NCBI GenBank assembly: GCA_007449985.2 | Contig: VIIQ02000073.1 | Coordinates: 248,001 to 312,000, forward strand | Direction: 5' to 3' | Length of the DNA stretch: 64,000 nucleotides | Source: Desmodesmus armatus | Taxonomy: Eukaryota > Chlorophyta > Chlorophyceae > Sphaeropleales > Scenedesmaceae | In this document: one piece after another, positions 9,761 through 21,500 of the stretch | Numbering within the stretch: the first letter of the stretch is position 1 | Layout: each line of letters opens with the position of its first letter | Notes under the pieces: model-generated | Databases searched by the model: none | The model's input: only the letters and a program-made list of their open reading frames with translations | Told to the model about the DNA's origin: nothing | Translations under genes and position numbers: made by a program

Positions 9761-11951
9761 GAGTAGTAGTAGTAGTAGCAATGCCCTGCTAGTGAGTGGT
9801 GCGGGGTTTTGGGGGCATGCTGCGGGACATCTATGGGCATGTCCTGTGGCGGGAGCATGCACAGCCATGCAGCAGAAGCTGGTGGTTGAGGACTCCTGCC
9901 GGCTGTGTGTAGACACAGCGAGTGCATCCAGCCAATGCCTCAACCATCCAAGGATGTGACATTCCGAAGTTGGCTTTTGCAGTGCCTGTGGCTGGTGTGA
10001 AGGTGGGTGGGGGGGGGGGGCTGTTTGTTCAGCTGCCGCCTGCTGAGCTGCCATCTGTGGCGGCAGGTGTTGGCTCCCTATGGTGGTTGCTCCTGTGATG
10101 GCATGTCTGTAGGCATGTCTGGCTGTTGTTGTAGTAAGATGTAGAAGTAAGATGTCTGGCTATGCCAGATGCTGCGCTGTGCAGAACAAGCTTGCAACTG
10201 TTGGACAGCAGCTCTGTCTTGCACTGATTTCACCAATTCGGCCACCAGCATCACATCAGATTGAGTTGTGCTGGGTGTTGGACTGATTGACAGGGTTGAG
10301 TTTGTGGCTGTTGGTCTGTGAGCACTGAGAGGTGTACATGCTGTGTTGTGAGTTGATGACACCCTTGTTGAACCCTTGAACCCTGAATGTTACGCTGGCA
10401 CTTCAACACCGTCCAGTCAAGTTTGTAGTATTGGCGCACTGCATATCAGTCATGAGTTGATGTTGGAGGGGGTCATGGATCATGAGACAGATGGAAGACA
10501 CAAGCTGTCACGGAAAGCTACAGCCAGCAAGCAACTTGATTGGGCCCCGTAAAATTGCCACCAGACACTGTCCAAGTTGAAAAACTCTACAGCCTACCAG
10601 AGCATTTAGCTGAAACAGCCATGAAGCACTGCTGTGTCTCAGACACAACCTGCCTGCAGGTGCCACAGTACCCCTGCATGCGCTCCCCATCCTCCCAATC
10701 ACTCACACTTCATACACACACGCACTTTACGAGACTAGCCCGTCATCACTACGACTGGTCATCATGACAAGTACCTGCTGGATACAACTCATGTGTCAAC
10801 ACACAAGCGTGCTGGGCGCTAGAGCACCCGGCCCCGGGCACCAAATTGCTTCATAAACACCGGCAGCTGACGCCTGCTGTGCTGCTGCTGAAGAGGCAAC
10901 AGAAAGCTACTACAGCACACTCAGAACACTTTCAGCCCACAGCAAGGCAGCTACCAGGGCGCAATGCACCGCTCTCACACTCTCACCAAGGACTGGAGCA
11001 GCAACAAAAAAAACCTCAATGCTGGGCGTGGTTGGCCCCACCCCAACAAAGAGTCCAAACAGGCCTGCTGACTTTCATGCCGATGGTTGAAAGGCTGGAT
11101 AGATAATCACCCACCCGGCAGTGCAACCACCAACCCACCAACAGTAACTCCTGCTTATCTCAGCACAGCTGCTGCATGCTCCGTAGTGCAGCAAATCCCA
11201 AGCTTGTGCTGCCTGGGCGAAGGATGCCCAGACACAGAGTACACCAAGCGGCCCCACAGCCCCAGCACAGGCTGCTGGTGGACCAGCGGAGAGCTGCACA
11301 GGGGACGGTTTCCACGTGCTCATATCTCAACACCCACACAAGCGGGCTTCGGCCGCACAGCAGCCTAAGACTGGCAGCCCGGCGGGGGCATGGATGAACC
11401 CGATGCTGTGCTACTACTTGACGCTTGCAAGCCACACTCAAGGTGTGGCAGCAACCCTCAGCAGTCAAGATGCCAGGCACACACAACATTGGGCATGTCA
11501 GTGCGCCTATTGACAGTCAATAGACTGACATGCCCCAAAGCTAATGTACAAAAATGCAGCAGCATACAGCCCGGACAGCTGCATGCACTCACCAAGCAGC
11601 TGCTAGCAGTGCCACACAGCATTGGCTGCTGCCCCCGTGACCACTGACACCAAAAACACCCGATACAACAGACAGAGCTTCAACCTGCAGCTGCAGATAT
11701 GACATGCATGCACAAACATACGTGCATACATGCAGGCAGCAAGTGCAAGCAAACGGCCGGGTGCACGGACCTTCTGCTGCACCTTGGTGGGCACAACACA
11801 CTGCCGCGGCTGCTGCAGCCGCTGCCTGAAAGCCCCACATACTGCTGCTGCACGCATGGCAGCGCCGCCATGGCAGCCCCCGCCGGCGCCATTACTGCCA
11901 CTGCTGTTGCTGTCGCAACTGCTGTTGCTGTCGGCACCCCTTGGCTGCTGC

Positions 11952-12467
11952 TCACTCCTGCATGGCATCCACCTCCTGCGGCTGCTGCTGCTGCTCCACT
12001 GCAACCTTGAGCTTCTGCTTCTGCTTTGTCTTCTCCTTGCCTGCTGTGAGTTCTGCAGGAGCCTTGACCAAGTGGATCTCCTTCTCCAACTGCTGCTTGT
12101 CTGCCGCCACCTGCTGTCCCTTGACCTTGGCCATGCGCTTCTCATAGTAACGCTCCTGCCGCCGCACCCGGATCTCGCTGATCCTCTCCATGGCCTTCAC
12201 TGTCTTCTTCACCAGCTCGCGATCGTACTTCTCGGGCCTGTTTCTACGACGTTCCATCTCGAAGGTGGCATCTTCTGCCAGCTCCTTGCCTGCCAGCTTC
12301 CTGTAGGCCTTTGTCCAGCGCACCTTGCGGGGGTTGCGCTTCATTTTGAAGTTCTTGTGGCATTTGGAGCGGCAGAACTTGAAGACGGTGGCGTCGTTGC
12401 GCACAAAGGTGATGCCATGCCCGGGGTAGATGGTGCTGGAGCAGAACCAGCACTTTTCTAACCTCAT
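11952..12467 (-). CDS. RLP24: Ribosome biogenesis protein RLP24 (L24-like)
   Basis: An intact single-exon frame of 171 residues, the only intronless gene recognised here. It begins [11 protein letters not shown] and keeps the two halves of the zinc-binding knuckle (CWFC near residues 6-9, FCRSKC near residues 31-36), then the L24e core with [20 protein letters not shown] and the long basic helix typical of RLP24/RSL24D1. RLP24 occupies the eL24 site on pre-60S particles in the nucleolus and is removed in the cytoplasm by an AAA ATPase so that eL24 can bind. The C-terminal tail is K/Q-rich, as in the family. The start is the first ATG before the conserved MRLEKC sequence. Length agrees with algal and plant homologues. 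Very little doubt on identity. Confidence 0.96.
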   Translation of the reverse strand: MRLEKCWFCSSTIYPGHGITFVRNDATVFKFCRSKCHKNFKMKRNPRKVRWTKAYRKLAGKELAEDATFEMERRRNRPEKYDRELVKKTVKAMERISEIRVRRQERYYEKRMAKVKGQQVAADKQQLEKEIHLVKAPAELTAGKEKTKQKQKLKVAVEQQQQPQEVDAMQE

Positions 12468-13440
12468 GGCGCTGCTGCTGTGGGTACTGCTGTGGCTACT
12501 GCTGCACTAGCTAGGGCTGTGTCTGTACGTCTCTGATGCGACGAGAATGGAACCAGGAGGTTGGCGGGATGCAGCTGTGTGCCCAAGGCTGTTGGGGTCA
12601 GAGTGAGGGCTGCTGTGCACCAGCAGCAGCAGCAACAGCAGCCACCCTTTCAACAAAACCGTGCAAGAGCAGCCTGCGCTGCAAAGAGACACGATTCAAC
12701 ACTGATACAGACGAATGGAACACGAAGACGTAACGCAGGGGAAGCGAGCTGCGACGCAGGGTGGTTCCAGAGGGTGTTGCGGGTGAGCTGCTGGCTGCGG
12801 AGAAGGAGGGAGCAGCCTTTTTCTGAATAACGCGATTGCAGGGTGCTACCAAACAAGACGTACCGTTCTGCAAGCCGTTTGGTTCGCAACTCAATCCGCT
12901 ACAAGGCGACAGATTGGTCACCAGTGAGATAACATCGTCCAAAAACCACAAAAGCGACATTTCTCGACAAACGGAATGTTTACAAGATAGCGAGGTGGCC
13001 CGGGCCTGCACAAAGGGCAAACTCCGTGGAAATGATCTGTGAGAAGATCTCACAGAGCCTTGGCACAGAAGAGTAGAAGCAAGCTTGCAGAAATGCGATC
13101 AATGTACCTCTGCAGATGCGCCTGACTGTATGCCATAGCCTCCACCTCCAGATGCTCGTCCAACGTGCATGCCATGCCTGAAAAATACATGACAACACAT
13201 ACTTGACAACACATGCTCTGTGGCGAGCCTACCTAGGCTCGCCACAGAGCCTCAACCATGTCCACAGCAACACACAACCTGTCTTATGTAGCAGATGCAT
13301 GAGCTACTGTACTACAGGCTGCCTTGGGACACCCAAGTTGGGTGGCATGGCCTGTTGCGACAAACGGTGCTGGCTGATCTTCACAGCAGGAGTCACCACT
13401 CTCTTGAGCAGCTAATCTGAGGACACTCCCACTATAACCC
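12468..13440. other. Intergenic between RAD17 and RLP24
   Basis: Both neighbours are on the minus strand, so this contains the RLP24 upstream region (near 12468-12700) and the RAD17 3' UTR (below 13441). A minus-strand TGTAA lies at 12980-12984, 457 bases past the RAD17 stop. A perfect 17-bp inverted repeat at 13215-13250 is the only strong structure. Confidence 0.55.
13215..13250. repeat. Perfect 17-bp inverted repeat with 2-base loop
   Basis: Left arm GCTCTGTGGCGAGCCTA at 13215-13231, two bases CC, and an exactly complementary right arm at 13234-13250. The structure is long and GC-rich enough to form a strong hairpin or cruciform. It lies about 190 bases beyond the RAD17 stop codon on the minus strand and so would be within or near its 3' UTR. 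Confidence 0.95.
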
Positions 13441-16400
13441 TCACTCCGAATCACTCTCTATCTCCTCACTCTCCTCCTCCTCTCCCTCCCCTCCCCCACC
13501 AACCTCCTCCCCACCCCCAGCTGCCTGTTGTGACCCCCTGCCCCCTGCTGCCCCAACTGCTGCCGCTGCTGCCCCAACTGCTGCCTCTAGTGCTGCTGCC
13601 ACAGCCGCCGCCCCTGCTCCCTGCAGCGCTGGTGACGGCCGCTCCGTAATGCTGCCGGCCCATATGTAGGCCCAGCTGCGCGGCAGCAGCGCATGGAGCC
13701 ACAAACGGCTGGGGGACCGCGCCAGCACCTGGAGGTACGGCAACACCTGCACGGTACAGGCCAAGCAGATAGCCATGCAGGCAGGCAGACGGGCCGGCAG
13801 GCAGGCGGACAGAAAGGCAAGCAGGCAAAGAGGCAGGCAGGTAGGGTGATGAAGCGTGTGAACCATGCGGCACAGCAGGCACAACACACACAGAGGCTGT
13901 TGAGCTGATGCAGAGGCTCACACAGCACGAAGGTCCCTTCACCAGCAGCAATGCCTGCCAAGCCTCATGACTATTGATTGGCCGCTCAGTATGTGTGGCA
14001 TCACGAGGCAACCAGCACAGCACACAATGTTGCCCGAGTGAACTCTTTCCTGGCATGGGACCATGCAGACAAAGGCGCAAACACAAGCAATGCACACCTG
14101 CAGCTCTGAACACTCTACATCAACTGTGCAATGCTCCACCCAGCCATACACATGTTCTCATCAGCTAGACCCACCACCACCACCACCATCGAAGAAAGCG
14201 CCCACCTGTGCCGCCCTGTCCTGCCGTCCTGCATGTAGCAGCTGTCCCGCCAACCCCAGCACCTCCCCGCGGCCGCGTCCCTCGTCCTGCAGTGCCTGCA
14301 GGGCGCCACCCAGGCGGCCCATGTTGCTGCCAGCAGCACGCTCAGGCATGAAGCAGGAGGGACCCTGCAGCGGCAACCAGCGGCTGGGGGCAGGACGCCT
14401 GGGGGGGGGGGGGGGGGAGCGAAGCAGAGGCAGAAGAGGGGGGGGGGGCACAGAATGGCTTGTTGGGGATGCAGCGCCCTGCTGTTACTTGCCACAGGAG
14501 GGACCCTGCAGCCGCAACCAAAGGCTGGGGGCAGGACGCCTGGGGGGGGGGGTGAGGAGAGGGTGCGGCACAACAAAGAAACACGATTGAGCAGCTTGCT
14601 GGCACAGCATACCCCACTGCTCCTTCAAACAAGGGGCAACACCGGCTGAGGCAGGACGCCTGGGGGCAGAGGCGGAGGGGGGGGGGGACATAACGCAGCA
14701 TGGCATGAAGTGGTTGTTGGGGATGCAAGCCCTGCTGTAACTTGACACAGGAGGGGCCGTGCAGGGGTAAAGACATGCTGAAGGATGAAAGGACGGCTGG
14801 AGGTGTGTCGAGGCTGAGTTGCAGCAAGCCATTTTGACTCAGCAGGGCAGACAAGCATGCATCGTGACAAAGCAGGATAGTGTGTGGACAGGGCAGGACA
14901 CATATAGCCACATGTAAGCCAAAGATTGCACCTGAATCTACCTTGCTGCCAGTCTGGCAGTCTACACGGCCTATTCTTCCACACCTGCACCACAACACTA
15001 GGCTGTCTCCGCATGCTGCATAATGCTGTTTCATCTGCTGCACAATGAAGGCTTCATACTACAGGGCCGGGCCCGGGCCTGACTGCTAAGACCCCCCCCC
15101 CTCAAAAGCCCAAACCCTGCCCAAGGCAGCTTCACACCCGTGCAGCCATCACCCGTGCTTGAAAAGCTTCTCTCATCAGGCTTACCTGTTGGCCCAGAGC
15201 AGCCCCCGGGCACCCACTGAGCCTGCTGCTGCTGCTGCTGCCGAGCCGGTGGATGCCCCCCCCCTGGACCCCCCCCCTCCCAAATCCAGCCCGATTCACC
15301 TGTTGGCCCAGAGCAGCCCCCGGGCGGCCACTGAGCCTGCTGCTGCTGCTGCCAGGCTGGCTGCATTGGGGTCGCCCTCGTCCCAGAAGGCCACGGAGGG
15401 TGCAGCGCTGTTGCGGTAGCAACACATGTAGCCTGCAGCACAGCACAGCGCAGCACAGCACAGGCCAGGGCAGCATAGCGCAGGCAAAGGCGGGTCAGGA
15501 CAGCGTATTTCAGGGCAGCGTAGCGCAGGCCAGGCCGGGGGCACGGCCGCGTAGGGCGACGTAGCGCAGGGCTGGACAGGGCACGAAGGTCATTGACACT
15601 GTACCCTCCCACAGGCTGCTGGCTGTTGTTGACGCAGTGCAGTGCGTGTGAGGGATATCAGCAGGAGGCACCACAGGCAGGGATGTATTTCAACACCTGG
15701 TATACTTATCGGGTGACATCCGACTTTGTTTCCTAGACTCTGACTGCGGAGACGGTGGCACGTGAGTTAGTCCAAGCTTTGCTCAGGGTCTAAGTATGAT
15801 GACAAAACATATCAGTTGTTTGAAGACACAAAGATGACCGACCTGCGTCGCTGAGGTGTGTAGCTGCCTCTGCCGCCTCCTCCATAGCGTCGTCGGCCAT
15901 CAGGCGTGTGTAGTTCTCAGACAGGAAGGCAACAACCTGCAGAGCCTCCAGCCCTGAGCCAGCCAGCACGGCCTCGGGGTCAAGCCGCAGGGGGGGCTGC
16001 ACCAGCCTGGGGGGGGGGGAGGGGGAGGGGACGGGAGGGGGGAGAGAAGTTGTGTGGAGGCAGGTGCTTTTGTCTGTCTGAGCCGGGGGGGGGGGGGGGG
16101 GGGGGGAGGACAGGGCTGGGGGCAAGGAGGGAGGGCACCACCTGCAGAGCCTCCAGCCCTGGACAGCACCGCCTCGGGATTAAGCCGCAAGGGGGGCTGC
16201 ACCAGCATGGGGGGGGGGGGGGGAGGGAGGAGGACGGGTAGGGTCAAGCTGGGGAAAAGTGTTGGTGGCCCACGAGAGGAGGGGGCATGATCCGATCTTG
16301 TTAGTTATCAGCCAAGCTGTTGCTCCAGCTGGGGTCTGCACTTTTCATGCTGCCCACATACGAAAGGCAACCAACCTTGAACATTCACCAACAAGGGACC

Positions 16401-16507
16401 CTGACCACATACCACAACTTTCCTGCACCACCCACCTGCCGGGATGCTGTGCGGCACTGCAGTCAACCTGCATGCCGACATCACCATCAGCACCACACTC
16501 CTCCTCC

Positions 16508-16558
<51 letters not shown>

Positions 16559-18481
16559 GTCGCCTGCTGCTGCTGCTGCTGCTTGCCCCGCTTCCCTGCC
16601 CCCGGGCTGCTGCCGCTGCCGTAATCCTCCTTGTTGCGTTTGTAGTGCAGCAGCTTTCCTATGGCGTGGAAGACGGTCAGGCCCTGGTCACGGCCCACAC
16701 AGGCTGTAACAGAGGCAGCAGCAGCCTCTGACACAGCTAGGGAGGCGGGGTCACTGGGCTTCTTACGAGGCCGCGCTGATGCCTTGGTGCCCTGCAGCAG
16801 GGAAATAATGTTCATGACGGTGAGCACCAAGGCAGGGACGGGGATGGGGACGGGGGGGGGGGGGGGGGGGGGAGGAGGGGGGAGGGAGGGGGGAGGGGGA
16901 GAGAGGACACAAGGGGTGATCGGGTGAGGGCACCAGCGGGGAGCAAGAGGTGTTTGCAGTGCAGCAGCTTGCCTATGACGTGCAACACGGTCAGGCCCTG
17001 GTCACGGCCCACACAGGCCGTAACAGAGGCAGCAGCAGCCTCTGACACAGCTAGGGAGGCGGGATCACTGGGCTTTTTACGTGGACGTGCTGATGCCTTG
17101 GTGCCCTGCAACAGGGAAGTCACAGTGTCCATCACAGGGAGCACAGCACAATGTCGGCACCACTATGCATCCATGTGCAGGTGTTGTGCTGCTGTTGCGA
17201 GCTATTCCAAGCAGGTCCCTTCCCACCCCGCCCGCCACTATGCCTGTGGCCGTGTCGGGTTTTACAGGATGCGGCCCTCAGCCTCAGCCTACCTGGCCTC
17301 AACCCCTGCTTTTTCCTCCTGAAATAAAGCACCCCCCCCCCCCGCCCCTGGGGCTGCCCGCCCTACTTTTCCTTTCTTGGCCTTGGCGCCAGCTTTGAGC
17401 TTTGCTGCCCCTGGCCCCTGCAGCATCAGCTGCAGGTTCTGTATGGCGTTGCGCAAGGCCCCTCCCCCCCCCCCGCCACTATGCCAGTGGACATGTCAGG
17501 GTCCAGGCTGTAGCCCTCAGCCTTAGGGTCCCTGCCCTCCACCCCCGCTCCCCGCCCCCTTCACCGCCCCAGTCCCTCGCCCCACACAGACCCAGCCCCG
17601 TCTGTTGCGCGGCATACCTTTCCTTTCTTGGCCTTGGCGCCAGCTTTCAGCTTTGCTGCCCCCGGCCCCTGTAGCATCAGCTGCAGGTTCTGTATGGCGT
17701 TGCGCAGGTCCCCTCCCGCCCCCGCCACTATGCCTGTGGCCATGTCAGGGTCAAGGCTGTAGCCCTCAGCCTCAGCGATAGAGGCCAGGGCTTTGGTGAG
17801 GTTGGGTCCTGTGATGGGGTTGAAGGAGATGGTGCCTGCACCAGCATGCTCCAACACTGACACCAGGTCCTGTGGGATGGCAGTGGGGACGGGGGGGGGG
17901 GGGGGGGAGTGAATGTGAGGGGAAGGTGGAGGGACGGATACATGAATGGGGAGAAAAAATGCTTAGCATGATGGGAAGGGGTGGACAGGTGTACATCAAC
18001 ACACAGGCCTTGGGCAAGACATATCAGAAGTATGCAGAAGCAATGACAGCTATTTAACAACGTGACCATGCAGTTGCATCACACAGTCTGTTGTTGAGTG
18101 ATGACTGTGCTTCAAGCAACCACTGAACCCTCATATCTGCTTGTGCCCCCCCCCCCCCACACACACACATACTCATGTGTCCACACACACACGCAACCTC
18201 CAGCCTCTGCACCTGCCCCAGCAAACACACCCTCACACCCAATCCACCCACCTTGTGCAGACCTTTGCTGGTCACTCCCGCTCCCGCCGCCCCATACGAT
18301 CCATAGCCCCCCGGCCCCTTGCCCCCTCCCCCTCCTGACTGGTGGCCACCACCACCACAGGGCAGCGAGCAGTGGTGGCCAACTCCCTTAGAGCAGCAGC
18401 CAGCCGCCCCCGCCGCTCAGGGTCAGCTACGTGGGGCAGGTCCTCAACCAGTAGCAGCTTCTGAGGCTTGGAGGGCCTGAC

Positions 18482-18518
<37 letters not shown>

Positions 18519-21500
18519 GTGTGCTGCTGCTGCTGGGTCTGCTGCATGTGCTGCTGCGATTGTTGGGTTGTCTGTTGAGAAGCAGGCGGAGGCATCTGTG
18601 TGGGCTGCGTCTGTTGCTGAGTGTGTTGCTGCTGCTGCTGGGTGTGGGCTGGCTGTGTGGGGCTGGTGAGTGGCAGTGCTGCAAACTTGGCCCTGGCCAC
18701 AAACATGTCGAACTCATCCAGCTTGCTGCTGTAGCGCACACCCGCACCAGCCTGGGGGGGGGGGGAGGGGGAGGGGTAGGGGGGGCGGGAGGTGAGGGAG
18801 TGGGAAGATAGCCAGACAGATAGACAGACTTGTCAGGAGGATGTATAATAGAGTGAGGGTCAGTACAGCTAATCAACAGGCCTGGCGAGCCTGGTTGGCT
18901 CCAAATCTTCAGCCCAGCAACCCGACCATGCTCATGGCAGTAGCAGCGACAACAGCAGTCACTGGTGGCGTAGACTGCATCCCTGTAACAGTGGCACGGT
19001 GTGAAAGATCAGCAAATGGCTAGTAACCATCAGCAGTAGCAGCTGCAGGTGCAGCGGCAGCAGCTCATGTACTGGTGGTCTGCCCAGAGTGTGGGCACTT
19101 GTTGACAAACCAGCAGATAAGCCTGGCTATCCTCACAAGCAACAAAGGGGGGAATCGAACGCCACCCTTGAAATCGCTTCACCCAGTGTGCAAAACAGCG
19201 GCTCACCATGTACTGGTGGTCTGCCCAGAGTGTTGGCACTGGTGGTGTCCACTCCATGACCTCAAAGCCAAGCGACTCAGCAACCACACGAACAGTCAAA
19301 GACTTGCCACACCCGGGGGGGCCTGCAAAGCGGGGGGGGGGGGGGCGGCAAAAGGGGGAAGGGTGGGTGTGGGGGGCGCCAGTGTGGCAAGGAGGGGAGG
19401 TCAGGAGGAGGGGTACCAGAGTGCCGACCTCAGGGCGGGGGGGGGGGGGGGGGGGGATGCGGCGGGGAGAGTGTGGGGATGACATGGGCGGTGTGCGCAA
19501 GTCAGGCTGAGCGCAACATTGCCTGCTGCAAGCTGCGCTCAAGACTCGCGCTCTCCCCTGATTGCTGTGGAGTGAGTGTGATTTGCCTGAAAAATGTACA
19601 GGCAAACAAATCACAATGAGCTCAGTGAGCCTGATGCAGATCTGTGTGTCAGACAACACCCCCCCCCCCATCACAGCCCTGCTTTCACCATCTATACCCC
19701 GTCAGTACCTGCGACCAACAGCGCTCGGGTGTGGTGGTGTGCCCGGTGTGCAGTGTAGAAGGCCAGCCAGTCCTGAACCTCAGCCACCTTCTTCTTATGC
19801 ACCACCAGATCACCCACACTGCGGGGGACATGCTTGTCCACCCACATCTCACCAGCCGCCTCAGCAGCAGCCAGTGTTGCTGCTGCTGCTGCTGCTGCCG
19901 TCGCTGTCGAGCCGCCGCCGCCACCGCCGGCTGCTGCTGCTAGTGCTGCTGAGGTGGATGTCAGCTGCAGGGCCCCACCAGCAGCTGCAGAGAAGGGAAT
20001 AGCAGTGTGCAATAGCGTTAGGAGTCATGCTGTGAGCTATCGGTTGGGGCTGGGAAAAGGGGGGGGGGCAGGGGCAGCGGAGGGGGCAGGGCAGGGCAGG
20101 GGGAGTGTCACGCGGTGGAGATGGGGGTGGGGAGGGGGGCGGGGGGGAGCTGCTGCCCTTTCACTGTGCGCATGGAAGGCGGTTGAAGCATGTCCAAACT
20201 TGTGCTGCAAGTCACACAAATTGTGGATTACATAGATGGCACAGTGGCGCATGGTCCATGTGGACAAGTAACAGGCCCAACGCGACAGCCCCCTCCCCCC
20301 TGCCTACACCATTTCCCCACCAGACGCCCAGTGCCAGTTGCAGCCCCCAACAGTGGGACGAGTGCCACTCCTCTGGCACTCGGGCTGGTCATGCATAGGC
20401 ACATGGGAAGCTGTGTAGCGTGCCTGCACGATGCGAATCTTTGCATTGGCACCCCACGCAGCCTCCCATGTCCCTTAGCATCAACGGAGACCAGCCCTAG
20501 TATTGGTATTATAGGAACAATGTAGCTCGTCCGACAAGCCACCGGGTGTTGGGCAGCTGTCTCACCTGCTGGCTGTGAGCCCCCTCCTGCATCCACTGAG
20601 CCCTGGCTGCCCCCTGTGTGCTGGGAGGCACACAGGAATAGAGCACCAAAGCCCTGCAGGCACACAACACATGCACTCTGAGCCAACACAATTGCTGCTG
20701 TTGTGCTGCAGTCAGCATCCTGCATACATGCAGGTACGTACATACAGCCCTTGCCTTGCCCTTTGCCTTGCTGGCCTTGCCTTACGGGGCCTTACATATA
20801 GCCTATATGATATAGGCCATACATACTGGTCTGACATATAGCCCATACACGCTGGCCTTACATATAGCCCTTGCCTTGCCTTGTCTTGCCTTGTTGCAAG
20901 CATACTGGAAGCGGCTGGTACACCAAGCAGCCCAGCCAGCACACTGACAGCAACAAGTCCTCCCATGCCTTGCTGCAAGCATACTAGCACCGGCTCATCA
21001 ATCCACATAGACCGTGCTGCAAGCATACTGGTGGTAGCTGCAGTGCTCCTGCTCGACTCAGCACTGGCTGTACGGCATCTCTGCATGTTTGATGCTTCAC
21101 ACCCTCATCCCCCCATGGCATGCTTGCTGTACATGCCAAGCCTGCTGATTATCCAGTACAGCTATGCTTCCATTTCTTCAGCTGCTGTTCATCCCAGCCC
21201 TCAGCAGCATACGCAGGAGGGAATTTGGCCCCACATATTTGCCCCCTTATCATCTCACCTTAGCGGCGGCCTGCTTGTTACTCAGCGTCCTGCTGCCCTT
21301 ACTGCTGTTGGCCTTGCTGCCCTTGCCGCCCTTGCCGCCCGCTGCTGCCGTCCTAGGCCGCTTCGCTGCCGGCAGCACAGCCGCTGCCCCATTGGCACCC
21401 CTGCCTGACCCCCCTGCTGCTGCCCTTGCTGCAGGAAGTGCACGCTTCCTGCCGCCTCCTGCTGCCGGCCTCTGCTGCACCTGTGCTGGGCCATCTGGCT

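Larger units (their letters stand above)
9379..11951. other. 2.6-kb intergenic region
   Basis: No recognisable gene. Contents are the terminal-exon copy (9564-9640), a TGTAA at 9649-9653 that may be the carboxypeptidase poly(A) signal, a dispersed repeat (9721-9760) with a GTA repeat beside it, and a poly-G run near 10010-10020. The stretch 10100-11600 has only short frames without domains. The part just below 11952 should be the 3' UTR of the minus-strand RLP24 gene. Confidence 0.5.

Noticed and set aside
11603..12145. Arg/Ser-rich minus-strand frame overlapping RLP24
   Set aside because: It is RLP24 read in another frame and continues into its 3' flank.
19140..19165. tRNA T-arm-like GTTCGATTCCCC in RAD17 intron 4 (minus strand)
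   Set aside because: The remainder of a tRNA is missing on both sides.
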